In this document: positions 10,313 to 20,861 of the stretch, in pieces | Layout of the letters: every line of letters begins with the position of its first letter | How positions within the stretch are numbered: position 1 is the first letter of the stretch | NCBI GenBank assembly: GCA_026706595.1 | Contig: JAPOYL010000011.1 | Location: 150,645-214,644 of the forward strand | Origin: Gammaproteobacteria bacterium | Lineage (GTDB): Bacteria > Pseudomonadota > Gammaproteobacteria > UBA4575 | Direction of reading: 5' to 3' | DNA: 64,000 nucleotides | Program-made: the position numbers and the translations under genes | Notes under the pieces: model-generated | The model's database searches: none | Seen by the model: only the letters and a program-made list of their open reading frames with translations | Told to the model about the DNA's origin: nothing

Positions 10313-10549
10313 ATGTCAAAAGGCCAAACTTTGCAGGAGCCTTTTCTGAATGCACTGCGGAAAGAGAAGGTTCCCGTTTCAGTCTATCTCGTAAACGGAA
10401 TCAAGCTACAGGGCCAGGTTGACTCTTTCGATCAATTTGTGGTGTTGTTGAAAAACAGTGTGAACCAGATGGTCTATAAGCATGCGATATCAACGATTGT
10501 TCCGTCGCGCATGGTGAAAATCCCCTATAACGACGAGCGCCGGGAGTAG
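10313..10549 (+). CDS. hfq: RNA chaperone Hfq
   Basis: 78 residues from ATG 10313 (the track begins at the GTG one codon earlier). It has the Sm1 core ([26 protein letters not shown]) and the Sm2 [11 protein letters not shown] motif typical of Hfq hexamers, which pair small RNAs with mRNAs. The acidic/basic C-terminal tail is very short, as in many non-enteric gammaproteobacteria. The spacer between miaA and hfq is AT-rich with no strong SD beyond AGAGG about 8 nt before the start, which is well placed. Confidence 0.97.
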   Translation: MSKGQTLQEPFLNALRKEKVPVSVYLVNGIKLQGQVDSFDQFVVLLKNSVNQMVYKHAISTIVPSRMVKIPYNDERRE

Positions 10550-10586
10550 CAACACCTGGTGAATTGCAGCAGACCGGAGCAATTGT

Positions 10587-11870
10587 TTGTTTGAGCGCCC
10601 TGATACAGGCGAGCGCGTGATCCTCGTGCATACGCGGTTTCGAAGCGTAGCCAACAATCAGGAACTGAACGAATTCGAGGAACTGGCCCGTTCGGTCAGT
10701 GCGGAAATTGCCACCGTCATCACGGTGCAGCGTGACAAGCCGGACGCAAAGCTTCTGATTGGCAGCGGCAAGGCGGCTGAGCTGGCTCAGCTGGCCTGCC
10801 TGCTGAATGCAGATATCATCATCTTCAACTATGCCTTGTCTCCGAGCCAGGAACGCAACCTAGAAAAAATCTGCAAGAGGCGGGTGCTGGACAGAACCGG
10901 ACTGATCCTGGATATCTTCGCGCAGCGCGCACGTTCCTATGAGGGCAAGTTGCAGGTTGAACTTGCGCAACTGAAATACCTTTCCACCCGGTTGATACGC
11001 GGGTGGAGTCACCTGGAACGCCAGAAAGGGGGGATTGGACTGCGTGGACCGGGGGAGAAGCAGCTGGAATCAGACCGGAGGCTGCTGCGACAGCGCATCA
11101 AGCAAATTTCCAAACGCCTGGAGAAAATACGCATCCAGCGCAACCAGGGACGGGCCGCGCGACGCAAGACCACGACCCCCACCGTGGCGCTGGTCGGCTA
11201 TACCAATGCAGGGAAATCCACGCTGTTCAACCAGCTTACCAATGCGGACGTGTACTCCGCGGACAAGCTGTTCGCGACCCTGGATCCTACCCTGCGACGC
11301 ATGGAACTTTCGAAAAGCCGGCATGTCGTACTGGCGGATACAGTCGGCTTTATCCAGGACCTGCCGCATGACCTGATTGAAGCGTTTCATGCGACACTTC
11401 AGGAGACCGGGGAAGCCGATCTGCTGTTGCATATTGTGGATGCCGGGGATGACAACCGGACGCATAATATTCTGGAGGTCGAATCCGTGCTGCGGCAGAT
11501 TGATGCTTTGGATATACCCCAGATTATGGTTTACAATAAGATTGATCTGATCAACATGTTGCCCAACATACAGCTGGACTCGCAGGGTCGCATACAGCAG
11601 GTGTGGGTATCTGCGCTACAGGGGCAGGGCCTGGATCTGCTGAAACAGGCGTTGCGGCAGCATTTTGACATTCAGTGTGAGTGTATCTGGCTGCGCCTGC
11701 CGCCCACTGCAGGCCACATTCGCAGCGAGTTGTACGCCAAAGATCATGTCGTGCAGGAATTTGTCGATGATGAAGGGCATTGGCAGATCGAAGCCGAGGT
11801 ACCTGCACAAAGAGTCAAGCATTTTGCAGACTACCAGATTGCAGTGCAGTCTGAGCAGCTTGCAGGTTGA
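10587..11870 (+). CDS. hflX: Ribosome-associated GTPase HflX
   Basis: 427 residues. HflX binds the 50S subunit and can split stalled ribosomes under stress. The N-terminal nucleotide-binding domain is followed by a coiled-coil linker (GPGEKQLESDRRLLRQRIKQI) and the G domain: G1 GYTNAGKS, G3 DTVGF, G4 NKID. The start is TTG at 10587; its first residues (FERPDTGERVILVH) line up with the known E. coli N-terminus, so the rare start is well supported. The gene sits 37 bp after hfq and 85 bp before hflK, the usual arrangement. Confidence 0.96.
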   Translation: MFERPDTGERVILVHTRFRSVANNQELNEFEELARSVSAEIATVITVQRDKPDAKLLIGSGKAAELAQLACLLNADIIIFNYALSPSQERNLEKICKRRVLDRTGLILDIFAQRARSYEGKLQVELAQLKYLSTRLIRGWSHLERQKGGIGLRGPGEKQLESDRRLLRQRIKQISKRLEKIRIQRNQGRAARRKTTTPTVALVGYTNAGKSTLFNQLTNADVYSADKLFATLDPTLRRMELSKSRHVVLADTVGFIQDLPHDLIEAFHATLQETGEADLLLHIVDAGDDNRTHNILEVESVLRQIDALDIPQIMVYNKIDLINMLPNIQLDSQGRIQQVWVSALQGQGLDLLKQALRQHFDIQCECIWLRLPPTAGHIRSELYAKDHVVQEFVDDEGHWQIEAEVPAQRVKHFADYQIAVQSEQLAG

Positions 11871-11955
11871 AGCCACTTTTTGACGGTAGCTTGATACAAT
11901 ACCTAATTGCTTCAGAGTTGAAGCATGGGTTCAGTAATCATTCTTGGAGAAAACC

Positions 11956-13098
11956 ATGCCCTGGAACAGCCCGCAAGGCGGCAAAGATGATGACCCCTGG
12001 GGTCAGAAGTCGAGCAATCAAGGGCCACCGGACCTGGACGAGGTATTCCGCAACCTAGGCAAGAAATTTGGCGGAATTTTCGGTTCCGGCATGCAACGCG
12101 GTTCGTCGGGTCCTAAAAGGCCCTACCTGTGGCTTACACTGGCGGCAGTCGTTGCGATCTGGGGCGTGTACGACCGGTTTGGATTCTACACCGTGCAGCA
12201 GGCGGAAAGAGGCGTTGAGTTGCGCTTCGGCAAATACAGCGAGACTACGACTGCGGGACTTAACTGGAAGATGCCGTTTCCGATTGAACGGGTTGAAATC
12301 GTCAACATCGATGAAGTGCGTGAAGTCAACAACAAGACCTCGATGCTGACGCAGGACGAAAACATCGTCGAGGTATCACTGGAGGCCCAGTACAGGATCA
12401 AGAGCGCGGAGGACTACCTGTTCAATCTTCGTGATCCTGACATGACGGTGAAAGATGCCATGGAGAGTGCGGTGCGCGAGATCGTGGGTAAGAGCACCAT
12501 CGACTTTGTCCTGTTCGAAGGACGCGGCCAGATTTCGAGCGCCACGCGAGAACTGTTGCAGGGCATCATGGACGAGTACGGATCCGGTATCTACATCCAG
12601 AAGGTGAACCTGGAGAAATCCCAGCCGCCCGATCCGGTGAAGGCAGCGTTTTCCGATGCGATCAAATCCCGGGAGGACTATGAACGCTATATCAAGGAAG
12701 CCGAGGCCTATGCGAACAGCATCCTTCCCCAGGCGCGCGGCGAGGCCGCCAGGCTCCTGCAGGAAGCCAATGCCTATCGTGACCGAGTGGTCGCGAATTC
12801 GGAGGGCGAGGCCAAGCGGTTCCTGAAATTGTTGGGTGAGTATGAAAAGGCTCCTGAAGTGACACGTGAGCGCCTGTATCTTGAGGCGGTGGAATCGGTG
12901 TATGCCAACAGCAACAAGCTGCTCATGGATGTAGAGGGCGGGAACAACCTGATTTACCTGCCACTGGACCAGATCGTCAGGCAGCGCTCCATGCCGGGTA
13001 ATCCGGGCGCCATCCAGGACCGGCTGTCTCCGGAAGTCGGCATGAACAACTCGCAAAGTGGTTTGACACGGCCCGGGCGGGGCAGGGGGGAGCGCTGA
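11956..13098 (+). CDS. hflK: FtsH-modulating SPFH protein HflK
   Basis: About 380 residues from ATG 11956 (MPWNSPQGGKDDDPWG), preceded by TTGGAGA. The N-terminus is glycine- and aspartate-rich, followed by one membrane segment (YLWLTLAAVVAIWGVYDRF) and then the SPFH/band-7 domain with a long helical region rich in alanine and glutamate. With HflC it forms the large periplasmic cage around FtsH. The stop is 1 bp before the hflC ATG, so translation is coupled. Confidence 0.96.
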   Translation: MPWNSPQGGKDDDPWGQKSSNQGPPDLDEVFRNLGKKFGGIFGSGMQRGSSGPKRPYLWLTLAAVVAIWGVYDRFGFYTVQQAERGVELRFGKYSETTTAGLNWKMPFPIERVEIVNIDEVREVNNKTSMLTQDENIVEVSLEAQYRIKSAEDYLFNLRDPDMTVKDAMESAVREIVGKSTIDFVLFEGRGQISSATRELLQGIMDEYGSGIYIQKVNLEKSQPPDPVKAAFSDAIKSREDYERYIKEAEAYANSILPQARGEAARLLQEANAYRDRVVANSEGEAKRFLKLLGEYEKAPEVTRERLYLEAVESVYANSNKLLMDVEGGNNLIYLPLDQIVRQRSMPGNPGAIQDRLSPEVGMNNSQSGLTRPGRGRGER

Positions 13099-13099
13099 C

Positions 13100-13963
13100 A
13101 TGAACGGCAAGGTGGCTCTTGGAATTGTGATTGCGACCATCGTTGCGATCTGGGCATTCACCTTCCAGGTCGATCAGCGGCAGAAAGCCATCAAGGTGCA
13201 GTTTGGCGAAATCAAGGACGCTACGCTTAAGCCAGGCCTGCACTTCAAGATTCCCATCGTGCACAAGATCAGACGCAACGACGGGCGCATTCTCACGCTG
13301 GATGTTCCTCCTACCGAGTTTCCGACGAGCGAGAAAAAATACGTCAAGGTTGATTTCTACGCCAAGTGGCGCATCGAGGATGTGGAGAAGTACTTCATTG
13401 CCACGGGGGGGCAGGAAACGCGGGCAAACCAGCGCCTGGAACTGATCCTGGTGGATGGCCTCAAGAACGAATTCGGAAAGCGCACGATCCAGGAGGTAGT
13501 CTCCGGCGAGCGCAGTGAAATCATGGATGTCATCCAGGTGCAGTCCAACGAAGACGCCAAGAAGTTCGGCATCCAGGTGGTGGACGTGCGTGTCAGCAAG
13601 ATTGACCTGCCGGATGATGTGAGCGATTCGGTGTTCAACCGCATGCGTGCGGAGCGTGCCCGGGTTGCCAAGGACTTCCGTGCACGCGGGAAAGAACAGG
13701 CAGAAATTATCCAGGCCACGGCGGACAAGGGGCGTACTATCATTCTGGCCAACGCCTACAACGAGTCCGAGCAAATCCGCGGGGATGGAGATGCACAGTC
13801 GGCAAAGATCTACGCCGATGCGTACCAGCGTAACGAGGAGTTCTACCGGTTTACGAGGAGCCTGAAGGCGTACATCAACACGTTCAGCGGCAGCAACGAT
13901 TTCCTGATCATGCAGCCGGATTCCGAGTTCTTCCGTTACTTCAAGCAGTCGGAAAAAAACTAG
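13100..13963 (+). CDS. hflC: FtsH-modulating SPFH protein HflC
   Basis: 287 residues. There is a single N-terminal membrane anchor (VALGIVIATIVAIWAFTFQV) and a band-7 domain with the family run RMRAERARVAKDFRARGKEQ. It is the partner of HflK in the FtsH regulatory cage. It contains a G7 run coding for TGGQ near 13404, which is the background length of homopolymers in a clearly non-variable gene here and is a useful comparison for the longer runs later in the window. DUF2065 follows after 25 bp. Confidence 0.96.
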   Translation: MNGKVALGIVIATIVAIWAFTFQVDQRQKAIKVQFGEIKDATLKPGLHFKIPIVHKIRRNDGRILTLDVPPTEFPTSEKKYVKVDFYAKWRIEDVEKYFIATGGQETRANQRLELILVDGLKNEFGKRTIQEVVSGERSEIMDVIQVQSNEDAKKFGIQVVDVRVSKIDLPDDVSDSVFNRMRAERARVAKDFRARGKEQAEIIQATADKGRTIILANAYNESEQIRGDGDAQSAKIYADAYQRNEEFYRFTRSLKAYINTFSGSNDFLIMQPDSEFFRYFKQSEKN

Positions 13964-13988
13964 CAGTTTTTCCGGCTAACCTGTTTCA

Positions 13989-14183
13989 ATGTGGAATGAA
14001 TTACTGGTCGCAGTTGCACTGGTGCTTGTGCTTGAAGGTATTTTCCCTTTTCTGGCACCGGAAAAATTCAAGCAGGCGCTGTCCCAGCTGGACGAGTTGT
14101 CCGGCCAGGCCCTTCGCATTGCCGGCCTGGCCAGCATCACGATCGGAATCATTCTCCTGTACGTTCTCAGACCTGGTGGATGA
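13989..14183 (+). CDS. DUF2065 family small membrane protein (YjeT-like)
   Basis: 64 residues with two predicted membrane segments (ELLVAVALVLVLEGIFPFL and LASITIGIILLYVL) joined by a short loop FKQALSQLDELSGQALR. This matches the DUF2065/YjeT pattern, which in gammaproteobacteria lies between hflC and hisZ/purA exactly as here. Function is unknown. It starts 25 bp after hflC and ends 6 bp before hisZ. Confidence 0.88.
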   Translation: MWNELLVAVALVLVLEGIFPFLAPEKFKQALSQLDELSGQALRIAGLASITIGIILLYVLRPGG

Positions 14184-14189
14184 GACGCC

Positions 14190-15374
14190 ATGAGTGAGCG
14201 CAACCGCTGGCTGTTGCCGGAAGGGATCGAGGAGTCGTTGCCGGATGAGGCTGCATGGCTTGAGCACTACCGGCGTGCCCTGCTCGACATGTTTTCCACG
14301 TGGGGATATGAACTCGTGATTCCACCCCTCATCGAATACCTGGAATCCCTGCTGGTAGGTCCCAGCGACGACCTTGACCTGCAGACATTCAAGGTCACGG
14401 ACCAGCTGACCGGACGCATGATGGGCATACGGGCTGACATGACCCCGCAGGTTGCCCGCATCGATGCCCACAGGCTGCGCCAGGATGCCCCGGCACGCTT
14501 TTGCTACCTGGGAACGGTCCTGCACACCCGGCCCGGAGGGCGCGACATGACGCGCAGCCCCCTGCAGCTGGGTGCGGAGCTGTATGGTCATGCCGGTGCG
14601 GACAGTGATCTTGAGGTGATCTGCCTGATGCTCGAGGCCTTGCGGCTGGTAGGGATCGAGAATATTTGCCTGGACTTGGGGCATGTGGGCGTGTTTGAAG
14701 ATCTGGTGAAGCAGGCCGGTCTCGGGGAAGATCAGTGCAGGGCTTTGCTGGCACTTCTGGAGCAAAGGGCCTTGCCGGAGTACGAGCAGCTGTTGTCGGA
14801 GTGTTCGCTTGCCGAGAACTGGAGAAAAATCCTGCTCGCACTTTCCGATCTCAGCGGGGGTGAAGAGGTGATTGGCCAGGCAAGAGAGGTGCTGCAGGGG
14901 ACGGGCGGGAAGGCGATCGAGCATGTCGATTATGTCGAGGCCCTGTCTGAAAGGATCAGGCAGCGCGTTGCGGGAATCCAGTTGCATTTCGATTTCGCGG
15001 CCCTGAGTGGCTATCACTATGAAAATGGTGCCGTATTTGCCGCATATATCTCCGGACAAGGGGAGCAGATTGCCCGCGGTGGCCGGTATGACATGATCGG
15101 GCAGGTATTCGGGCACTCGCGCCCGGCGACCGGTTTCAGTCTAGACCTGAAAGCCCTGGCAAAGATTTCCCCGCTTGCGGAGCCCGCACGGCCTGGAATA
15201 TTTGCCCCCTGCGATGAAGACCCCGAGCTGCATGCGGCCATCGACCGGCTGAGAAGTCAGGGCGAGCGGGTCATTCGCGGGTTGCACGGACAACAGGGCG
15301 GTCCGCAGGCGATGCACTGTGACCGCGTGCTGGAAAAACAAGACCACCAGTGGTGTGTCAGAGGAGTGGGTTGA
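14190..15374 (+). CDS. hisZ: ATP phosphoribosyltransferase regulatory subunit HisZ
   Basis: 394 residues. HisZ is a catalytically inactive histidyl-tRNA synthetase-like protein needed by short-form HisG in histidine biosynthesis. The class II synthetase-like core is visible: LDMFSTWGYELVIPPLIEYLE, TGRMMGIRADMTPQVARID and the late GGRYDMIGQVFGHSRPATGFS. Neither a HisRS anticodon-binding domain nor full catalytic motifs are evident. Its presence implies a short HisG elsewhere and separates this organism from Enterobacterales. It is followed 6 bp later by purA, a common pairing. Confidence 0.93.
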   Translation: MSERNRWLLPEGIEESLPDEAAWLEHYRRALLDMFSTWGYELVIPPLIEYLESLLVGPSDDLDLQTFKVTDQLTGRMMGIRADMTPQVARIDAHRLRQDAPARFCYLGTVLHTRPGGRDMTRSPLQLGAELYGHAGADSDLEVICLMLEALRLVGIENICLDLGHVGVFEDLVKQAGLGEDQCRALLALLEQRALPEYEQLLSECSLAENWRKILLALSDLSGGEEVIGQAREVLQGTGGKAIEHVDYVEALSERIRQRVAGIQLHFDFAALSGYHYENGAVFAAYISGQGEQIARGGRYDMIGQVFGHSRPATGFSLDLKALAKISPLAEPARPGIFAPCDEDPELHAAIDRLRSQGERVIRGLHGQQGGPQAMHCDRVLEKQDHQWCVRGVG

Positions 15375-16670
<1,296 letters not shown>

Positions 16671-16746
16671 CGCCCGCCGCATCGCAAGGGGTAATCCTGC
16701 CAGTGCATGACGGGCCAAAAGAAGTTGGATTGATACGGAGGTGGAG

Positions 16747-17253
16747 ATGAATTTTTTGCGTTATCTGTGCGCGGTTGTGTTGTCCCTGGGGCTTGGAGCC
16801 GTTGTCGGCCATGCCGACCCTGAACGTGCAGCCCCGCAATCCTGGCCCAACAAGATCTGGCTGGACGTGTACAAAAGCCCGACCTGCGGCTGCTGTACCA
16901 AGTGGGTGGACCATGCACAAGCCAACGGTTTTGATACAGCGGTCCATCATCCGAAAGATCTGGCCCAAGTCAAAGACGAGTATGCGATTGCTTCTGACCA
17001 TTGGGCCTGCCACACTGCAGTCTCCGAAGACGGCTATGTGTTCGAAGGGCACATCCCGGCCCGGTACATCCGCGAGTTTTTCGCAAGCCCGCCCAAGGGC
17101 GCGATGGGCCTTGCAGTCCCCAGGATGCCCGTTGGCAGTCCGGGAATGGAGACGGAAAACAAGTTTTCTCCCTACCAGGTGCTGTTACTCAAGGCCAACG
17201 GTGAAAGCGAGGTATTTGCAGAAGTCAAAAGCGCACAGGAGCAGTATCGTTGA
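16747..17253 (+). CDS. DUF411 family periplasmic CGCC protein
   Basis: About 168 residues from ATG 16747 (GTG 16741 is in frame and is the track start). A signal peptide (YLCAVVLSLGLGAVVGHA) leads to a mature domain with KSPTCGCCTKWVDHA, a CxxCxxx-type thiol cluster likely to bind copper or another metal, and DHWACHTAVSEDGYVFEGHIP. These are standard DUF411 features; members are often near copper-handling genes, though none is visible here. An AGG-rich segment (ATACGGAGGTGG) provides the ribosome site. Confidence 0.85.
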   Translation: MNFLRYLCAVVLSLGLGAVVGHADPERAAPQSWPNKIWLDVYKSPTCGCCTKWVDHAQANGFDTAVHHPKDLAQVKDEYAIASDHWACHTAVSEDGYVFEGHIPARYIREFFASPPKGAMGLAVPRMPVGSPGMETENKFSPYQVLLLKANGESEVFAEVKSAQEQYR

Positions 17254-17295
17254 CCAAGTGATGTCTTGCTTGCTGGCCAGGATGGCCGGTTTGTC

Positions 17296-17382
17296 TGGTG
17301 CCGAGGAGAGGACTCGAACCTCCATGGGATTGCTCCCACTAGCACCTGAAGCTAGCGCGTCTACCAATTTCGCCACCTCGGC
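17296..17382 (-). tRNA. tRNA-Leu (anticodon CAG)
   Basis: On the minus strand the sequence folds as a class II tRNA. The acceptor stem is GCCGAGG/CCTCGGC, the anticodon stem CTAGC/GCTAG holds loop TTCAGGT (anticodon CAG), and there is a long variable arm (GGGAGCAATCCC) and a GGTTCGAGTCC T-arm. The discriminator is A and CCA is encoded. The gene lies opposite to purA and rnr, in the spacer between DUF411 and rnr. Confidence 0.95.
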
Positions 17383-17535
17383 ATTTTCCAGTCCTGGGCC
17401 GGTTCTGGCCCGCCGGAAGGTGGGCACTTTACGAAGCGCCCGGATACTTGTCAACGCGACTCATGGCGATATGGCCGGCCCGACGGAATCGGGAAGTTTC
17501 CGGTTTTCAGTGCGAAAAGGTAAAGTGCATCCCCC

Positions 17536-19758
17536 ATGACAAGGAAGAAAAAGAAACTCAAGGACCCCTACAGCCGGCGCGAGGCTGCAAAATACGAGCA
17601 CCCGATCGCCAGCCGGGAGTTTATTCTTGACGTGCTCGAAGACAGCAAGGGCCCACTGTCGGCGACAGCCCTGCACCGGGCACTGGACATCCACACGGAC
17701 AAGGCTGAGAACGCGTTGAAACGGCGCCTGGTGGCGATGGAGCGCGATGGGCAGATCATACGCAACCGCCAAAACCATTATTTGCCGGTCGCCAAGGTCA
17801 ACCTGGTACGGGGGCGGGTGATGGGCCATACCAACGGCTTCGGTTTTCTGATTCCCGACGAAGGGGGTCCGGATCTTTTCCTATCTCCCCATGAAATGCG
17901 CTCCCTGATGCATGGAGACCGCGTGGTCGTGCGGCCTACCGGGAATTCCAAGAACGACAAACCGCAGGGAAAGCTGGTTGAGATCATCAAGCGTCACAAC
18001 AAGCAGATCGTGGGCAGGTACTACCAGGAATCCGGCATCGGATTCGTGGTACCCGATGACAAGCGTCTGGGCCAGGACGTTATGATCCCTGACGGGTCTG
18101 CCGGGAAGGCGGTGAACGGGCAATTCGTGGTGGCCGCCATCGTGGAACCGCCCAACCGCTCGCGACAGGCCATCGGCAAGGTCATCGAGGTGCTCGGAGA
18201 CCACCTTGCTCCCGGTATGGAAATCGATGTCGCGATCCGGTCCTACGATATACCGCATCGCTGGCCCGAGGAGGTGCTGCGTGAAGCGGCTCAATTCCGG
18301 AAAAGCACGATCAAGCAGCAGCTGGGACAACGCAAGGACCTGCGCACACTCAACTTTGTCACCATCGATGGCAGCGATGCCCAGGACTTTGACGATGCGG
18401 TGTACTGCGAGCCGCGCGAAAACGGCTGGCGCCTGTGGGTCGCGATTGCGGATGTCTCGCATTATGTGCAGATGGATTCAGCTCTGGATCTTGAGGCCCG
18501 CAAACGCGGTACCTCGGTGTATTTTCCGGAGCGCGTGGTGCCCATGCTTCCCGAACGGCTTTCCAACGGACTGTGTTCGCTCAAACCAGACACCGACCGG
18601 CTTTGCATGGTGTGCGAGATGTTTGTCTCCAGGGACGGGGTGCTGAAGCGTTACAGTTTCTACGACGCAGTCATGCGTTCTGCGGCGCGCCTAACCTACG
18701 AGGAAGTCCAGAAGATCCTGTACGACAGGGATAAAAAAACGCGCAAGCGCTTCAGCCATGTCAGGCCTGATCTGGAGCACCTGCAGGGGGCCTTCCGTGC
18801 CCTGAGAAAGCAGCGCAAGAAAAGAGGGGCGATCGACTTCGATACCCAGGAAAGCTTTTTTGAATTCGATGAACACAAGAAGATCAAGGCCATAGTTCCG
18901 CAACAGCGTTTCCAGGCCCACATGATCATTGAAGAATGCATGATCAGCGCAAATATTGCGGCTGCCAGGTTCATCAGCAAACGCAAGCTGCCCACCCTGT
19001 ATCGTGTCCACGACGGTCCGACCGGTGAGAAAACGCGAGAATTGAGGGAGTACCTGCAGACGCTCGGCGTGGGGTTTACCCGGTCCGACAAACCCCGGAG
19101 CGAAGATTATCTGGCAACGCTGAAGAAAATCTCGCATCGCAAGGACCGGCACATCATTGAAATGATGCTGCTTCGTTCCATGGCGCAGGCAGCGTACAGC
19201 CCGGAGAACATCGGACATTTCGGGCTGGCACTGCCCCTGTATGCACATTTCACCTCCCCGATCCGGCGATACCCGGACCTGGTCGTGCATCGAACCATCC
19301 GGCACCTGCTGGAAGCCCGCAAGAAGGATCCGTTTCCGTTTTCCGAAAATGATCTTCTTCTGCTGGGTGAGGAGTGCTCGATGTGCGAGCGCAGGGCCAA
19401 CGATGCCACGCGCGATGTGGATGCCTGGCTCAAGTGCGAGTTCATGCTGGACAAGCTGGGGGAACAGTTTTCGGGCGTGATCAGTTCTGTCACCGCATTC
19501 GGATTTTTTGTCACCCTGGACCACACATTTGTTGAAGGGCTGGTGCACGTGACTTCGCTGGCGAACGACTATTACCACTATGACGAGCCGTCGCGGTGCC
19601 TGTTTGGTGAGCGCAGTAAAAGGCGTTACAGGCTCGGAGATGAGGTGGATGTAATTGTTTCGCGGGTGGGGCTGGATGAGAGAAAAATCGATTTTGTCCT
19701 GCCGGATTCAAGCCGGGACACCAAGCACAGCTCGAGAAAACGGAAAAAACGCCGCTAA
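17536..19758 (+). CDS. rnr: Ribonuclease R
   Basis: 740 residues. This processive 3'-5' exoribonuclease degrades structured RNA and matures rRNA. Order of domains: N-terminal helix-turn-helix (ILDVLEDSKGPLSATALHRAL), cold-shock domains (MGHTNGFGFLIPDE), the RNB catalytic core with TIDGSDAQDFDDAV holding the metal-binding aspartates, an S1 domain (GVISSVTAFGFFVTLDHTF) and a lysine/arginine-rich tail ending KRKKRR. Length and order are typical. rlmB, the usual next gene, is absent; the next gene is rpsF. Confidence 0.96.
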   Translation: MTRKKKKLKDPYSRREAAKYEHPIASREFILDVLEDSKGPLSATALHRALDIHTDKAENALKRRLVAMERDGQIIRNRQNHYLPVAKVNLVRGRVMGHTNGFGFLIPDEGGPDLFLSPHEMRSLMHGDRVVVRPTGNSKNDKPQGKLVEIIKRHNKQIVGRYYQESGIGFVVPDDKRLGQDVMIPDGSAGKAVNGQFVVAAIVEPPNRSRQAIGKVIEVLGDHLAPGMEIDVAIRSYDIPHRWPEEVLREAAQFRKSTIKQQLGQRKDLRTLNFVTIDGSDAQDFDDAVYCEPRENGWRLWVAIADVSHYVQMDSALDLEARKRGTSVYFPERVVPMLPERLSNGLCSLKPDTDRLCMVCEMFVSRDGVLKRYSFYDAVMRSAARLTYEEVQKILYDRDKKTRKRFSHVRPDLEHLQGAFRALRKQRKKRGAIDFDTQESFFEFDEHKKIKAIVPQQRFQAHMIIEECMISANIAAARFISKRKLPTLYRVHDGPTGEKTRELREYLQTLGVGFTRSDKPRSEDYLATLKKISHRKDRHIIEMMLLRSMAQAAYSPENIGHFGLALPLYAHFTSPIRRYPDLVVHRTIRHLLEARKKDPFPFSENDLLLLGEECSMCERRANDATRDVDAWLKCEFMLDKLGEQFSGVISSVTAFGFFVTLDHTFVEGLVHVTSLANDYYHYDEPSRCLFGERSKRRYRLGDEVDVIVSRVGLDERKIDFVLPDSSRDTKHSSRKRKKRR

Positions 19759-19794
19759 AGCCGTTCGCCTACAACGGGAGATCCCGGAATCCTT

Positions 19795-19910
19795 CAAGCC
19801 CGTTCTCCTGCGGGCTTGCCCGGTGCAGGCTCTTCCCGTAGACTTCGCGATCTCTGAAGGCATCAACGATTCCTTGTCTCACCGGGTACTTCGGCAAGAA
19901 CTCCCGGGAG
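19795..19910 (+). promoter_or_regulatory. Structured leader before rpsF (candidate S6/S18 autoregulatory RNA)
   Basis: The 178-bp rnr-rpsF spacer holds two hairpins: CAAGCCCG...CGGGCTTG (8-bp stem, 19795-19818) and CCGGG...CCCGG (19882-19907) enclosing TACTTCGGCAAGAACT, about 25 bp before the rpsF start. Many bacteria regulate this operon by an S6:S18-binding leader. I see the hairpins directly, but the match to that RNA family is inference. Neither hairpin has a T-run, so they are unlikely to be simple terminators. Confidence 0.35.
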
Positions 19911-19935
19911 ACTGTAAACCCATAAGGAGAACTGA

Positions 19936-20535
19936 ATGCGCCATTATGAAATCGTGTTCCTGGTCCACCCGGACCAGAGTGGCCAGGTCCCTGCCATGAT
20001 TGAACGCTATCGCTCAATCATTGAAAAAGAGGGCAACGGCAAAGTCCACAGACTGGAGGACTGGGGCCGCTTGCAGCTCGCCTATCCAATCCAGAAAGTC
20101 CACAAGGCACACTATGTGCTGATGAACATCGAGTGTGGACAGGAGATCCTGAATGAAATGAACACGGCGTTTCGTTTCAACGATGCGGTGGTTCGCAATA
20201 TGGTGATTTCCAGGAAGAAAGCGGTCACCGAGCCCTCGCCAATGATGAAGATGATTGAAAGTGAGAAGGCCGAATCTGAAAGTCAGGATACCGAGGAAAA
20301 ACCCAAGTCCTCCAAGGACACAGCGCAGGCTCCCGAAGAAAAACCGCAATCCCCTGAGAACGAGTCACAGCCTTCTGAAGAAAAGCTACAATCTTCCGAG
20401 GAAAAGCCCCCTTCTTCCGAGGAAAAGCCCCCTTCTTCCGAGGAAAAGCCCCCGTCTTCAGAGGAAGCCGACAGTGGCCCGGATGAGAATACCGAAACTG
20501 AAGCCACTCCGGAGAATGCAGATGAAAATAAGTAA
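19936..20535 (+). CDS. rpsF: Ribosomal protein S6 with long acidic repeat tail
   Basis: 199 residues, whereas S6 is usually 95-135. Residues 1-95 are a normal S6 ferredoxin-like fold ([36 protein letters not shown]-type segment, [16 protein letters not shown]). The remaining ~100 residues are low-complexity, rich in S, E, K and P, including near-perfect SSEEKPP repeats. An AAGGAG lies 6 bp before the start. In E. coli the S6 tail is extended by RimK with glutamates; here a very acidic tail is encoded directly. It forms an operon with rpsR, DUF2232 and rplI. Confidence 0.95.
   Translation: MRHYEIVFLVHPDQSGQVPAMIERYRSIIEKEGNGKVHRLEDWGRLQLAYPIQKVHKAHYVLMNIECGQEILNEMNTAFRFNDAVVRNMVISRKKAVTEPSPMMKMIESEKAESESQDTEEKPKSSKDTAQAPEEKPQSPENESQPSEEKLQSSEEKPPSSEEKPPSSEEKPPSSEEADSGPDENTETEATPENADENK
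20392..20454 (+). repeat. Three tandem 21-bp repeats inside rpsF
   Basis: The 21-bp unit TCTTCCGAGGAAAAGCCCCC(T) occurs three times head to tail and is almost perfect (the last base differs in the third). Degenerate copies lie on both sides. It keeps the reading frame, encoding heptads SSEEKPP, so copy-number change by slippage would alter the tail length in steps of seven residues without breaking the gene. Confidence 0.9.
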
Positions 20536-20594
20536 CTGTCCTTCGCAACGGATGCTTCGGCAGATTATGGCCAGCCTGGCAGGAGGATGCTGAT

Positions 20595-20819
20595 ATGGCG
20601 AACTATTACAGAAAAAGAAGGTACTGCCGTTTCACTGAGGATGGTACCAAGGAGATCGACTACAAAGACGTCAAACTGCTGAAGGATTTTGTCAGTGAGG
20701 CAGGCAAGATTGTCCCAAGCCGGGTCACCGGAACAAAGGCGAGATACCAGCGCCAGCTGTCAAAGGCGATCAAACGGGCTCGCTATATCGCCTTGCTGCC
20801 ATACAGTGATCAGCATTGA
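20595..20819 (+). CDS. rpsR: Ribosomal protein S18
   Basis: 74 residues, normal size. The family segment [21 protein letters not shown] and the basic C-terminus [21 protein letters not shown] are typical. S18 binds the 30S platform next to S6. A strong AGGAGG is 8 bp before the ATG. It lies between rpsF and the DUF2232 gene in the usual order. Confidence 0.97.
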   Translation: MANYYRKRRYCRFTEDGTKEIDYKDVKLLKDFVSEAGKIVPSRVTGTKARYQRQLSKAIKRARYIALLPYSDQH

Positions 20820-20861
20820 GTGCTTTTTATAAGCCGTACCTTGACTGATTCGTAGTCAGCC

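Noticed and set aside
20392-20454. CRISPR-like short tandem repeats
   Set aside because: In-frame coding repeats with no spacers; part of rpsF.
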